Of a stretch of 64,000 bases of DNA, positions 17,744 through 25,754 are shown one piece after another. The translations under genes and the position numbers were made by a program. Positions within the stretch are counted from its first letter, which is position 1, and the number at the start of each line of letters is the position of its first letter. Under the pieces are notes generated by a model. That model ran no database searches and was not told where the DNA came from. It saw only the letters and a list, made by a program, of their open reading frames with translations. Source of the stretch: Curtobacterium sp. MR_MD2014 (GTDB lineage Bacteria; Actinomycetota; Actinomycetes; Actinomycetales; Microbacteriaceae); the NCBI RefSeq assembly GCF_000772085.1, contig NZ_CP009755.1, positions 682,001 through 746,000 of the forward strand. Reading direction: 5' to 3'.

Positions 17744-17842
17744 TCAGCGACGCCGGCGGCTGGCGATCAGGCCGCCGAACACCAGGACGACCGCGATCAC
17801 GAAGACGATCAGCTGGGCCGGTTGGAACCCGTCGAGGTCCAT
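17744..17842 (-). CDS. 32-residue single-span membrane peptide
   Basis: A very short gene with an excellent ribosome site (GGAAGGAG at 17849-17856, 6 bases from ATG 17842). The product has an acidic N-terminus (MDLDGFQPAQ), one hydrophobic helix (LIVFVIAVVLVFGGLIA) and a terminal run SRRRR, giving an N-out/C-in orientation by the positive-inside rule. It is divergent from the Kup potassium transporter gene 220 bases away. The helix resembles both KdpF-like transporter subunits and the start of TatA (VVLVFGG), but the amphipathic TatA helix is missing. No function is assigned. Confidence 0.7.
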   Translation of the reverse strand: MDLDGFQPAQLIVFVIAVVLVFGGLIASRRRR

Positions 17843-18061
17843 GGTGCACTCCTTCCGTGCGCGGGACGTCCGCGCTCGCATCGACCCGAACGGTAGGACG
17901 CGGTTCCTGTACGCGTCGAGGGGACGGGGTACGACTCCTGCACGACAGCCGGTCTCCGCACACTCGTGCACGGTTGGGCGCCAGCCGAGTGCCTCGACGC
18001 TCCGCCGGTGCGATGATGATCCGCGGCCGTCGCCCGGACGGCCCGGACGGAAGTGACGAGC

Positions 18062-20011
18062 GTGACCGAGACCCGCTCCCCGGCGCCGACGAGCGACACC
18101 GTCGACGACCCCTCGCACGGCCCGGCGAAGGGCATCGCAGCCCTCGCCCTCACCGCCCTCGGCGTCGTGTTCGGCGACATCGGCACCAGCCCGCTGTACG
18201 CCCTCCGCACGGTGTTCACCATCGACGGCGGCATCGTGAAGGCGAACCAGGAGGACGTCTACGGCGTCATCTCGATCATGTTCTGGAGCGTCACGATCGT
18301 CGTGTCGATCAAGTACGTGCTCGTGCTCATGCGCGCCGACAACGACGGCGAGGGCGGGGTCATGGCGCTCGCCGCACTGGCGCGCCGGCTCTACGCGAAG
18401 CGGCGCGGGGGCGCGACGGTCTTCCTGGTGATCGGCATCATCGGTGTCTCGCTCTTCTACGGCGACTCGGTCATCACCCCGGCCGTGTCCGTGCTCTCCG
18501 CGGTCGAGGGGCTCTCGACCGCGGCGCCGTCGCTCGAGCACCTCATCGTGCCGATCGCGGCCGTCATCCTCGTGCTGCTGTTCCTCGTGCAGCGGTTCGG
18601 CACCGGCAAGGTCGGCAACCTGTTCGGTCCGGTGATGCTGCTCTGGTTCGTGGTCATCGCCGCGGCCGGCGTCCCGCACATCGTCGCGCACCCCGGCGTG
18701 CTGCAGGGGCTCTCGCCGACCTGGGCGATCTCCTTCCTCGTCGCCCACCCGTACATCACGTTCGTGGCGATGGGCGCCGTCGTGCTCGTCATCACCGGGG
18801 CCGAGGCGCTGTACGCGGACATGGGCCACTTCGGCCGTCCGGCGATCCTCCGCGCCTGGTTCTTCGTGGTGTTCCCGGCGCTCGTGCTCAACTACCTCGG
18901 CCAGGCGTCGCTGGTGCTGCAGGACCCCTCGGCGGCGAAGGACCCGTTCTTCCTGCTCTTCCCGGACGCCCTGCAGATCCCGGTCGTCGTGCTCGCGACG
19001 ATGGCCACGGTGATCGCGAGCCAGGCGGTCATCTCCGGCGCCTTCTCGCTCACACGCCAGGCCGTCCAGCTCGGGCTGCTGCCGCCCCTGACGATCCGGC
19101 AGACCTCGCGGGAGGAAGGCGGCCAGATCTACCTGCCGGCGGTCAACCTGCTGCTCTTCATCGGTGTCCTCGCGATCATGCTCGCCTTCCGGTCGTCGGC
19201 GAGCCTCGCCACCGCGTACGGGGTGTCGGTGACCGGCGCGCTGGTCGTGGACACGCTGCTGCTGCTCCTGGTCGTCAAGCCGCTCTGGCACTGGGCGACG
19301 TGGAAGCTCGTGCTGGCCGCGGTGGTCTTCGGCGGGCTCGAGCTGACCTTCCTGGCCGGCAACCTGTCGAAGATCGTGCACGGCGGTTGGGTCCCGCTGC
19401 TCATCGCCCTCGCGGTGATCACGCTGATGACGACCTGGCGTCGGGGACGGCAGCTCGTACAGGAGGAACGCAAGGAACGCGAGGGGTCGCTCGCCGAGTT
19501 CATCGAGCGCATCAACACGAAGCACGTCCCACGGGTCGAGGGCATCGCGATCTTCCCGCACCCCAACAAGGAGACGACCCCGCTGGCGCTCCGCGCGAAC
19601 GTCGAGCACAACCACGTGGTGCACCGGACCGTGATCATCGTCTCGGTGCTCACCGCGAACGTGCCGCACGTGCCGCACGCCAGGGCGTTCTTCCGCGACG
19701 ACCTCGGGTACGAGGACGACGGCATCGACCACATCACGGTGAAGTTCGGGTTCTCCGACGACCAGGACCTGCCACGGGCACTGCACGCCGCGTGCCTGGC
19801 CGAGGTGCTCGACGTCGATCCGGAGGCGATCGCCGGGGCGTCGTACTTCATCTCGCGCGGTGCGCTCCGACCGCAGGCCGGCAACCGCGGCATGGCGCGC
19901 TGGCGGAAGAAGCTCTTCGTCGGGTTGGCGCACAACGCGGCCGATCCGGCAGCGCGCTTCGGGCTGCCGGCACAGCGCACGGTGACGATGGGCAGCGACG
20001 TCGAGCTCTGA
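18062..20011 (+). CDS. kup: Kup-family potassium uptake protein
   Basis: Low-affinity K+/H+ symporter of the KUP/HAK/KT family. The family signature is at the N-terminus (ALGVVFGDIGTSPLYALRTVF), about twelve hydrophobic segments follow, including FYGDSVITPAVSVLSAVEGL and GAEALYADMGHFGR, and a cytoplasmic C-terminal domain of about 170 residues completes the protein. Total length is normal. I chose GTG 18062 because GGAAG at 18049-18053 is 8 bases upstream; GTG 18053, three codons earlier, is the alternative. It is monocistronic, bounded by a hairpin just after the stop. Confidence 0.95.
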   Translation: MTETRSPAPTSDTVDDPSHGPAKGIAALALTALGVVFGDIGTSPLYALRTVFTIDGGIVKANQEDVYGVISIMFWSVTIVVSIKYVLVLMRADNDGEGGVMALAALARRLYAKRRGGATVFLVIGIIGVSLFYGDSVITPAVSVLSAVEGLSTAAPSLEHLIVPIAAVILVLLFLVQRFGTGKVGNLFGPVMLLWFVVIAAAGVPHIVAHPGVLQGLSPTWAISFLVAHPYITFVAMGAVVLVITGAEALYADMGHFGRPAILRAWFFVVFPALVLNYLGQASLVLQDPSAAKDPFFLLFPDALQIPVVVLATMATVIASQAVISGAFSLTRQAVQLGLLPPLTIRQTSREEGGQIYLPAVNLLLFIGVLAIMLAFRSSASLATAYGVSVTGALVVDTLLLLLVVKPLWHWATWKLVLAAVVFGGLELTFLAGNLSKIVHGGWVPLLIALAVITLMTTWRRGRQLVQEERKEREGSLAEFIERINTKHVPRVEGIAIFPHPNKETTPLALRANVEHNHVVHRTVIIVSVLTANVPHVPHARAFFRDDLGYEDDGIDHITVKFGFSDDQDLPRALHAACLAEVLDVDPEAIAGASYFISRGALRPQAGNRGMARWRKKLFVGLAHNAADPAARFGLPAQRTVTMGSDVEL

Positions 20012-20012
20012 G

Positions 20013-20051
20013 CGCCGTCCGTGCGGCTGAGCACCGTCCAGGCGGACGGCG
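20013..20051 (+). terminator. hairpin after kup
   Basis: Perfect 9-base arms (CGCCGTCCG at 20013-20021 and CGGACGGCG at 20043-20051) around a 21-base loop, beginning one base after the kup stop. No T tract. Confidence 0.5.
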
Positions 20052-20111
20052 TAGCGTCCGACGGGTCGTTCCGCCACCCGGGCTCCTGCGGCACCGAACG
20101 GAAGCCGCACC

Positions 20112-20327
20112 ATGGCACACCGGAACGACCTCACCTGGCGTCAGGACAGCGACGCCTCCTGGTCGGCGTGGGCCGACGGCCGCGTGCTGGCCCGCATCAC
20201 GCTCCAGCGGCAGTACGAGCTCGAGTCCGAGGACGGATCGGTGCGCGGGTCGCACAGCGCCCTCGGCAGTGCGCAGGCGCAGCTCGAGGCCTGGTACCAG
20301 TGGGAGACCGCGGTCGGCGACGCCTGA
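20112..20327 (+). CDS. small conserved-type hypothetical protein (71 aa)
   Basis: A 71-residue soluble protein, rich in Trp and Gln (LTWRQDSDASWSAWADGRVLARI ... LEAWYQWETA), with two likely beta strands followed by an amphipathic helix. ATG 20112; only a weak GGAAG lies upstream. The codon bias is typical of the region, which favours a real gene. I do not recognise the family. It lies between kup and a convergent DUF808 gene. Confidence 0.65.
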   Translation: MAHRNDLTWRQDSDASWSAWADGRVLARITLQRQYELESEDGSVRGSHSALGSAQAQLEAWYQWETAVGDA

Positions 20328-20455
20328 GGCCCCTGTCCCTCGGCCGGACCGGGCCGCCGCAGCACTCCGCCCGGTCGCGGTGACGACCTGCCGGCCACGT
20401 CCACAGCGCGCCAGGAGGACCGCGCGGACCGTGCCGTCGGGGGAGCCCGGCCGGG

Positions 20456-21334
20456 TCAGTGTGCGCGGCCCCGCAGGCGACCGACCCCGAGCACGATGCC
20501 GACCACGACCATGCCGAGCACGAGCCCGACCACGGCCGACACCGCGGTGTCGACGATCCACGTGACGACCGGGCCGGCGGCCTCGACCGCGTGCTCGACG
20601 ACGTGCAGCAGTTCCTGCGGGCCCGCCCAGAACGTCTCCGCCAGGTTCGCGATCACCAGGTGCCCACCGACCCAGAGCATGGCGACCGTGCCGACGATGC
20701 TGATGACCCGGAACACCGTCGGCATCGCGCGCACGATCCGCGCACCGGCACGGCGGGTCCGCCGGGAGTCGTTCTTCATCATCTGCAGGCCGATGTCGTC
20801 GACCTTCACCAGGAGCGCCACGGCGCCGTAGACCAGGGCCGTCATCCCGAGCCCGATCAGCGCGAGGGCACCGACCTTCGGCCAGAAGTCGAGCCCGGTG
20901 TCCAGGCTCGACAGGGCGATGAGCATGATCTCGGTGCTGAGGACGAGGTCGGTGCGCACGGCGCCGAAGACGAGCTTGGGCTCCGTGGTCGGCTGCGCGT
21001 CGCCGGCGGCCTCGTGGTGCACACCGAACCACTCGGTGACCTTCTCGGCACCCTCGAAGCACAGGTACGTGCCGCCGATGACGAGCAGCCACGGCAGCAC
21101 CCACGGGGCGAACGCCGACAGCAGCAGCGCCAACGGGATGATGATGACGAACTTGTTGAAGAGGCTGCCGAGCGCGATGCGCCCGACGACGGGGAGTTCG
21201 CGCGCCGGTTGCAGTCCCTGGACGTACTGCGGAGTGACCGCCGCGTCGTCGATCACGACCCCCGCGGTCTTCGCGCTGGCCTTGAGGGCCGCGGAGAGGA
21301 TGTCGTCCACCACGGCGAGCAACCCGACTGACAT
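20456..21334 (-). CDS. DUF808 family membrane protein
   Basis: A 292-residue integral membrane protein of the DUF808 (YedI-like) family, of unknown function. Recognisable stretches are LLAVVDDILSAALKASAKTAGVVIDDAAVTPQYV at the N-terminus, FEGAEKVTEW, LVFGAVRTDLVLSTEIMLIALS and a C-terminal series of hydrophobic helices. ATG 21334 was chosen; a GTG three codons upstream is possible. The gene is monocistronic and divergent from the GH16 gene. The 295 bases between them contain no gene or clear repeat that I could find and presumably hold both promoters. Confidence 0.88.
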   Translation of the reverse strand: MSVGLLAVVDDILSAALKASAKTAGVVIDDAAVTPQYVQGLQPARELPVVGRIALGSLFNKFVIIIPLALLLSAFAPWVLPWLLVIGGTYLCFEGAEKVTEWFGVHHEAAGDAQPTTEPKLVFGAVRTDLVLSTEIMLIALSSLDTGLDFWPKVGALALIGLGMTALVYGAVALLVKVDDIGLQMMKNDSRRTRRAGARIVRAMPTVFRVISIVGTVAMLWVGGHLVIANLAETFWAGPQELLHVVEHAVEAAGPVVTWIVDTAVSAVVGLVLGMVVVGIVLGVGRLRGRAH

Positions 21335-21629
21335 GTCGCTCACCCTACTGGAGCGGTCACCGGCGTCCGTCCCGCGCCCTCCCACCGGCCGGCGCTTCCC
21401 CCAGATCGGGGTACGTGCGACGGCGGGTCCGCGCCGACATCCGCGAAGCGGCGCGCAGTCAGACCGTTCTGCTCGCGCGAACGGGGTACGCCGCTGGGGG
21501 TTGCCTGGCAGCCGCCCGTCGTTCCACTGACGGCAGCCCTTCCCGAGCCGACACAGCAGGGCACACCGAGCACCACCACCACGGTCCGCCGACGCCACCC
21601 ACGTCGGCGCCCACAGGCAGGAGCGCCCC

Positions 21630-22442
21630 TTGCAGTCCTCGATCGTCGCAGCCCTCACCGTCGCCGTGCTCGCAGTCGGCGCGGTCGCCGATGTCTCGGC
21701 TCCCCCCTCCGCGTCCGCCGCACCGACGTCGACCACGACGACCTCCGCCCCGAGGGGCGCCGTCGTGTCGAACGGTCGGACCTGGAAGCAGACCTACCGG
21801 CAGGACTTCGCCACGGCCGCGCCGGCCGGCGGGGTCGCCGCGAAGTACCCGGGCATGGGCCTGTACGACGGGTTCTCCGACACGAGCGGTCAGGGGCGCT
21901 ACACGCCGTCGAAGGTGCTGAGCGTGCAGAACGGTGCGCTCGACTTCTGGCTGCGGGCCGACCGCGGTCAGCCGCTCGCCGCGGCCGTCATGCCCGACGG
22001 CTACGCGCCGCACCGCACCGGCCGCGTCTCGATCCGCTACAAGACCACGAAGACCCCCGGGTACAAGTTCGTCGTGATCCTGTGGCCGTCGAGCGACCGG
22101 TGGAACGAGGGCGAGATCGACTGGCCCGAAGCGGCCCTCGGCGCGAAGCCCCGACCCGCGTCGGCCGTCCCGGGCAGCCTGCGGAACGGCGCCATGACCT
22201 TCCAGCCGGAGCGTGAGACCTTCGCGGCCACCGACACGAGCAGCTACCACGTCGCCACCACCGAGTGGGACAGCAAGGTGGTCCGCTTCTACTGGGACGG
22301 CAAGCTGGTCGCGTCGACGACGAAGGCCGTGCCGACGAAGCCGATGCGGGTCACGCTGCAGGCCGAGACCGACACCGGTGGGCGCGTGCCGGCGGGCGCC
22401 TCGGGGCACGTGAGCGTCGACTGGATCGCGATCTACGACTGA
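21630..22442 (+). CDS. secreted GH16-family glycoside hydrolase (probable beta-glucanase)
   Basis: A 270-residue exported enzyme. A signal peptide (AALTVAVLAVGAVADVS...ASAAPT) and a Thr-rich linker precede a single beta-jelly-roll domain. The GH16 catalytic motif ExDxxE is present as E162-I-D164-W-P-E167, with a Trp-rich substrate-cleft strand (FVVILWPSSDRWNEG) just before it and the SVDWIAIYD ending typical of the fold. The TTG at 21630 was chosen because GCAGGAG lies about 7 bases upstream and a signal peptide follows. Substrate is probably a beta-1,3- or mixed-linkage glucan, in line with the GH81 enzyme, but GH16 also includes agarases and carrageenases. Confidence 0.86.
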   Translation: MQSSIVAALTVAVLAVGAVADVSAPPSASAAPTSTTTTSAPRGAVVSNGRTWKQTYRQDFATAAPAGGVAAKYPGMGLYDGFSDTSGQGRYTPSKVLSVQNGALDFWLRADRGQPLAAAVMPDGYAPHRTGRVSIRYKTTKTPGYKFVVILWPSSDRWNEGEIDWPEAALGAKPRPASAVPGSLRNGAMTFQPERETFAATDTSSYHVATTEWDSKVVRFYWDGKLVASTTKAVPTKPMRVTLQAETDTGGRVPAGASGHVSVDWIAIYD

Positions 22443-22444
22443 CG

Positions 22445-22492
22445 GGAGGCGCGGTGCCGGTGAGCGGGACCGCCCACCGGCACCGCGCCTCC
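22445..22492. terminator. palindromic bidirectional terminator-like element (GACGGGAGG family, copy 3)
   Basis: Perfect 18-base arms (GGAGGCGCGGTGCCGGTG and complement) around a 12-base loop, immediately after the GH16 stop and 5 bases from the end of the convergent gene at 22497. Confidence 0.8.
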
Positions 22493-22496
22493 GGGC

Positions 22497-22805
22497 TCAG
22501 CCTGCGGTGCGACGGGCGGTCAGCCGACCGCGGCCCAGTGGCAGTGCGCCGCTGCGGTAGGCGAAGCCGTCGGCATCGCCGACCGTGCCGCTGGCGGTGC
22601 CGAAGTGCCACAGGCGGTTGAAGCAGGAGACGCCGATCCGGGTCGACCCGTCGTCGGCGACCGCCCACGTGCCGGTGCCCCACTGGGCCGGGTGACCGAC
22701 GCCGTCGATCGTCACCGTCGGTCGGGCTCCCCAGGTCAGCAGGGGGCGACCGAGGTCGAGGGTGATCCGGCGCTTCGTCGTGCCGGACGGCTGCGGGGTG
22801 TCCAT
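22497..22805 (-). CDS. small hypothetical protein (102 aa), beta-rich
   Basis: A 102-residue soluble protein with alternating beta-strand pattern (RRITLDLGRPLLTWGARPTVTIDG ... WGTGTWAVADDG ... RIGVSCFNRLWHFGTA). No signal peptide or membrane span. ATG 22805 is divergent from the 94-residue gene at 22870. I do not recognise the family. The position, length and codon use support a real gene. Confidence 0.6.
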   Translation of the reverse strand: MDTPQPSGTTKRRITLDLGRPLLTWGARPTVTIDGVGHPAQWGTGTWAVADDGSTRIGVSCFNRLWHFGTASGTVGDADGFAYRSGALPLGRGRLTARRTAG

Positions 22806-22869
22806 GCGGTCAGGGTACGGGCGTCGGCACCCTGAACGCGCCCGGGCGGCCGTCCGTAGGATCCGCTGC

Positions 22870-23154
22870 ATGGCTGACTTCACCGCTGCACAGGCCGCCG
22901 TCGTCCGGATCGAGCGCGCGGAGGAGGGCCGGTGGGACCTCACCCTCGTCAGCGACTCCGGCGTCCGGATGGGGCACGGCGTGCACCTCCCCGACGCTGC
23001 GTCCGACGATGCCGAGGACGAGCGGGTCGCAGCCCTCGACTTCGTGCGCGGGTACGGGTTCCGCTTCGAGGCCGACGCCGTCGTCACGGACGGCCCGGAC
23101 GCGTTCTGGGCGCCGTTGCTCCCGCTCGGGTCCGACGAGCACCCGACGGACTGA
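22870..23154 (+). CDS. small hypothetical protein (94 aa)
   Basis: An acidic 94-residue protein (MADFTAAQAAVVRIERAEEGRWDLTLVSDSG ... ALDFVRGYGFRFE). A short helix is followed by beta strands; no export signal. The start ATG is supported by the shadow-free codon pattern, not by a strong ribosome site. Convergent with the VOC protein, whose stop lies 6 bases away. Function unknown. Confidence 0.6.
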   Translation: MADFTAAQAAVVRIERAEEGRWDLTLVSDSGVRMGHGVHLPDAASDDAEDERVAALDFVRGYGFRFEADAVVTDGPDAFWAPLLPLGSDEHPTD

Positions 23155-23160
23155 GGCTGG

Positions 23161-23583
23161 TCAGTCCTGGTCGTCGAGCGCTGACCGTTCGAACCCGATC
23201 AACCAGGTCACCCCGAACGCGTCGCGCACCGTTCCGTCCCAGTCGCCCCACGGCCGCTCCTGGAGGTCGTCGACCACCGTGCCGTCGGAGGCCAGGTCCA
23301 CGAACCACCGCCGGAGCACCTCGGGCCGGGCGCTCCCGAGCAGGGCGAACAACAAGCCGGAGACCGCGAGCGCGGTGTCGTCGGGGCCGGTGTCGGCGGC
23401 GAAGAGCCGGACCGGGCCGACGAGCTCGCCGTGCGCCACGGCGCCGGGCGGCCCGTCCTCGCGAGCGGCCTCCTCGTACGAGGTGACGCGGACGTCGCCG
23501 CCGAAGACCTGCTGCCAGCGGGCGAGCGCCGTGCGGGCGGTGCCGGGGAGCAGGAGGTACGGGGTCGGGGCTGTGCCGTCCAT
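23161..23583 (-). CDS. VOC (glyoxalase/PhnB-like) superfamily protein
   Basis: A 140-residue protein with the vicinal-oxygen-chelate layout of the PhnB/DUF1338-like branch: PYLLLPGTARTALARWQQVFGGDV at the N-terminus, VGPVRLFAADT in the middle and WGDWDGTVRDAFGVTWLIGFE at the end, which matches the WG...G...D.FGV.W.I signature. Such proteins include glyoxalases, antibiotic-binding proteins and enzymes on aromatic compounds; the substrate is not readable here. The 5' flank (23584-23839) contains no gene but carries the tandem repeats described separately. Confidence 0.85.
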   Translation of the reverse strand: MDGTAPTPYLLLPGTARTALARWQQVFGGDVRVTSYEEAAREDGPPGAVAHGELVGPVRLFAADTGPDDTALAVSGLLFALLGSARPEVLRRWFVDLASDGTVVDDLQERPWGDWDGTVRDAFGVTWLIGFERSALDDQD

Positions 23584-23650
23584 GGGCTGACCGTACTCCG
23601 GTGCTCGCAGGCGGGCCCCCTTCGGCCTCCCTGTCCGTGGTCGACGTGAG

Positions 23651-23829
23651 ATGCCGGCGTCGTGCCGAGACGCCGGCGTCGTGCCGAGACGCCGCCGTCG
23701 TGCCGAGACGCCGGTGTCGTGCCGAGACGCCGCCGAAGAGGACGGCGTCTCGCGCGATCGGGGGCGTCTCGCGGTGACGCCGGCGTCTCGGACCCGTCCG
23801 GCACGGCGAAACGCCGGCGTCTCGGGCCG
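23651..23829. repeat. 19-bp tandem repeats and scattered inverted copies of CGAGACGCCG
   Basis: Four consecutive 19-bp units (starting at 23651, 23670, 23689, 23708) with consensus ACGCCGSYGTCGTGCCGAG, followed to 23829 by at least four copies of the reverse-oriented motif GGCGTCTCG. The two orientations together make the palindrome CGAGACGCCGGCGTCTCG. The tract fills the gap between the VOC gene and the end of the wall-anchored protein. Confidence 0.9.
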
Positions 23830-23839
23830 GCCGCCCGGC

Positions 23840-24862
23840 TCAGGCGCGGTGCCGCGTCCGACGCGCCCGGCGCAGTCCGACCACGGCCGTGCCGAGCGTG
23901 AGGAGCGCCACGGCCCAGCCGATCGGCACGGCGGCATCGGCCCCGGTCCAGGCGAGCTCGCCGGCGGTGTCCGCGACGGAGCGGGCGCTCGACGGACCAC
24001 CGTCCGGGTCCTGCCCGACCCGGGCTGCGGTGGTGGCGTCTCCCTCGGGAGCGGTCGCCGCCCGTCCGCCGGTCACCCGCACCGGGAACGTGGTCGCGGT
24101 GCCGTCGACCGACACCCGGACGGTCTGCGACGCCGCACCGGTGAAGGTCACCGTGACGGTCCCGTCGGCGCGGTCGACCCGGTCGGCGTCGTCGCTCGCA
24201 CGGACCTCGGCGTCCTCGGCGACCGCCACCGTGTTGCCGAACCGGTCGGTCGTCCACGGTTCGAGCGTGAGGGAGCCGCCGAGCGCCACGCCCAGCGGAT
24301 CCGGGTAGACCCGGCCGTCGGCACCGACCCAGGTGTACGTCCCGTCCGACGCGGCGGGGACGGTGCGGACGACCACGCCGACGCCGGTGGCGGCAGCGGG
24401 CAGGACGGTCCAGCGCACCCAGTGCTCCGCGGAGCCGACCGCGGTCGTCGCGGTGACCCGCACGGTGGCGGTGCCCGCGTGGGTCGGGGTGCCGGAGAGC
24501 ACACCGTGGGCGAAGGTCAGCCCGTCGTCCGGGTGGGCCGTGGCGCCGTCCGCGGTGGTGAGCGAGTACGTGGCTCCGTCGGCGTCCCGTGCGCGCAGGT
24601 CGGCGGAGGACGGTTCGCCGGCCCGGACGGTCGGGAGCACCTGGGGGGAGGACTCGCTGGTGGCCGCTGCCCAGGACGGCACGTCCGCTGTCGTCGGCGG
24701 GGTGACCGGTGTCGGCGACGACGACGCTGTCGACGCCGACACCGGCTGGGTGGCGCCCCGGGCCGTGGCGGCCGGCAGGACGCCGAGTGCGGCGGCGACC
24801 AGCACGGCGGCAGCCGCTGCGGTGGTGCGCGCTGCGGACCGAGCGCTCGGGACGTGGTGCAT
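23840..24862 (-). CDS. cell-wall-anchored surface protein with LAxTG (class E sortase) signal
   Basis: A 340-residue exported protein. An N-terminal signal peptide (AAAAAVLVAAALGVLPAATARGA) leads to a Ser/Thr/Pro-rich stretch and then two or three Ig-like beta domains (SGTPTHAGTATVRVTATTAVGSAEHWV; YTWVGADGRVYPDPLG; VTVTFTGAASQTVRVSVDG). The C-terminus has LAWTG, a hydrophobic span (VPIGWAVALLTLGTAVVGL) and a basic tail RRARRTRHRA, which is the wall-sorting layout used by class E sortases in high-GC actinobacteria. No sortase gene is present in the window. Function at the surface is unknown; adhesion or a structural role is possible. Confidence 0.82.
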   Translation of the reverse strand: MHHVPSARSAARTTAAAAAVLVAAALGVLPAATARGATQPVSASTASSSPTPVTPPTTADVPSWAAATSESSPQVLPTVRAGEPSSADLRARDADGATYSLTTADGATAHPDDGLTFAHGVLSGTPTHAGTATVRVTATTAVGSAEHWVRWTVLPAAATGVGVVVRTVPAASDGTYTWVGADGRVYPDPLGVALGGSLTLEPWTTDRFGNTVAVAEDAEVRASDDADRVDRADGTVTVTFTGAASQTVRVSVDGTATTFPVRVTGGRAATAPEGDATTAARVGQDPDGGPSSARSVADTAGELAWTGADAAVPIGWAVALLTLGTAVVGLRRARRTRHRA

Positions 24863-25044
24863 GGTGCTCCTCGCGGATCCCCGGAGCGTCGGGAGACCGC
24901 GCCGGGACCGGTCGTCGGGTACGTCCGGTGCCGCGAGCGTAGGCGGCGAGGAACCTTCGCGGACGATCGGTTGCGGCTTCCCGAAGGGACCCTGTGGAAC
25001 CCCGCAGCGCCGTGCGGCACCGTGCGTCGCACCGCGGGCGCGGA

Positions 25045-25635
25045 TCAGGACGCGGCGATCGCGCCCATCTCGGCGACGACGGTGCGGAGCTTCACCGCGA
25101 GCTCGTCGCTGTCACCGACGGTGTCGCGGTGCGCGACCTCGGACAGCGCGGACAGCACGAGTCCGACGGCCGTGCGAGCGGTCTGCTCGTCGGTGCGCGA
25201 CGACACCGTGGCGAGGAGCGACTGCCGCGACTCGGCCATCCACTGCATGACCATCGGTGCCATCTCGGGTCGGAGCACGAGGAGCTCCTTCATCCGGCGG
25301 CGGTCCTGGGAGAGCGGGACGGTCGCGGCGATCAGGACGCACAGGTCGTCGACGAGTCGGCCGTCCGCCTCGGCGAAGCGCGTGGCCGCCCACTCCGGCA
25401 CCTCGACGGTGTCGAGACCGAGCGCCGCGTGCGCCTTCGACGTGAAGTAGTTGAAGAAGGTCCGCGGGGAGACGTCGGCGTCGCTGCAGATCTGCTCGAC
25501 GGTGACGCCGTCGAGACCGTGCTCGGAGACGAGCGTCAGGGCGGCGTCGTGGAGCGCCTGCCGGGTCTGCTGCTTCTTCCGCTCGCGCAACGTGCACGGT
25601 GCGGTGACCGGCTCCGGTGCTGCTGTGGTGCTCAC
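25045..25635 (-). CDS. TetR-family transcriptional regulator
   Basis: A 196-residue repressor-type protein. The helix-turn-helix occupies residues about 17-65 (RQALHDAALTLVSEHGLDGVTVEQICSDADVSPRTFFNYF, the classic TetR signature), followed by an all-helical ligand/dimer domain. GTG 25635 was chosen because AGGAG lies 6-7 bases upstream. It lies downstream of the drug exporter on the same strand but is separated from it by a strong hairpin. It is the natural candidate regulator of that exporter, possibly through the TTGC-N7-GCAA site upstream of the exporter start. Confidence 0.92.
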   Translation of the reverse strand: MSTTAAPEPVTAPCTLRERKKQQTRQALHDAALTLVSEHGLDGVTVEQICSDADVSPRTFFNYFTSKAHAALGLDTVEVPEWAATRFAEADGRLVDDLCVLIAATVPLSQDRRRMKELLVLRPEMAPMVMQWMAESRQSLLATVSSRTDEQTARTAVGLVLSALSEVAHRDTVGDSDELAVKLRTVVAEMGAIAAS

Positions 25636-25715
25636 GTGCACTCCTGTGGTGCTGGGCGGCCACCGTGTGCTGCGGTGGGCCGGGTCGTCTGCGCCGGACG
25701 GGTCCGGCACGGGGA

Positions 25716-25749
25716 GGCCGCCCGCACCCCGGGCGGGGTGCGGGCGGCC
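25716..25749 (-). terminator. strong hairpin after the MFS exporter
   Basis: Perfect 15-base arms (GGCCGCCCGCACCCC and complement) with a 4-base loop, starting 5 bases beyond the exporter stop codon. Very stable; it probably ends or attenuates the exporter transcript before the TetR gene. Confidence 0.8.
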
Positions 25750-25754
25750 GGGGG

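Noticed and set aside
17744-20134. Treating the whole 796-codon reverse frame over kup as one gene
   Set aside because: Only its last 33 codons, after a strong ribosome site, look like a real peptide; the rest is the kup antisense shadow.
23651-23829. Short CRISPR-like array
   Set aside because: Units are head-to-tail 19-mers with no unique spacers and no cas genes nearby.
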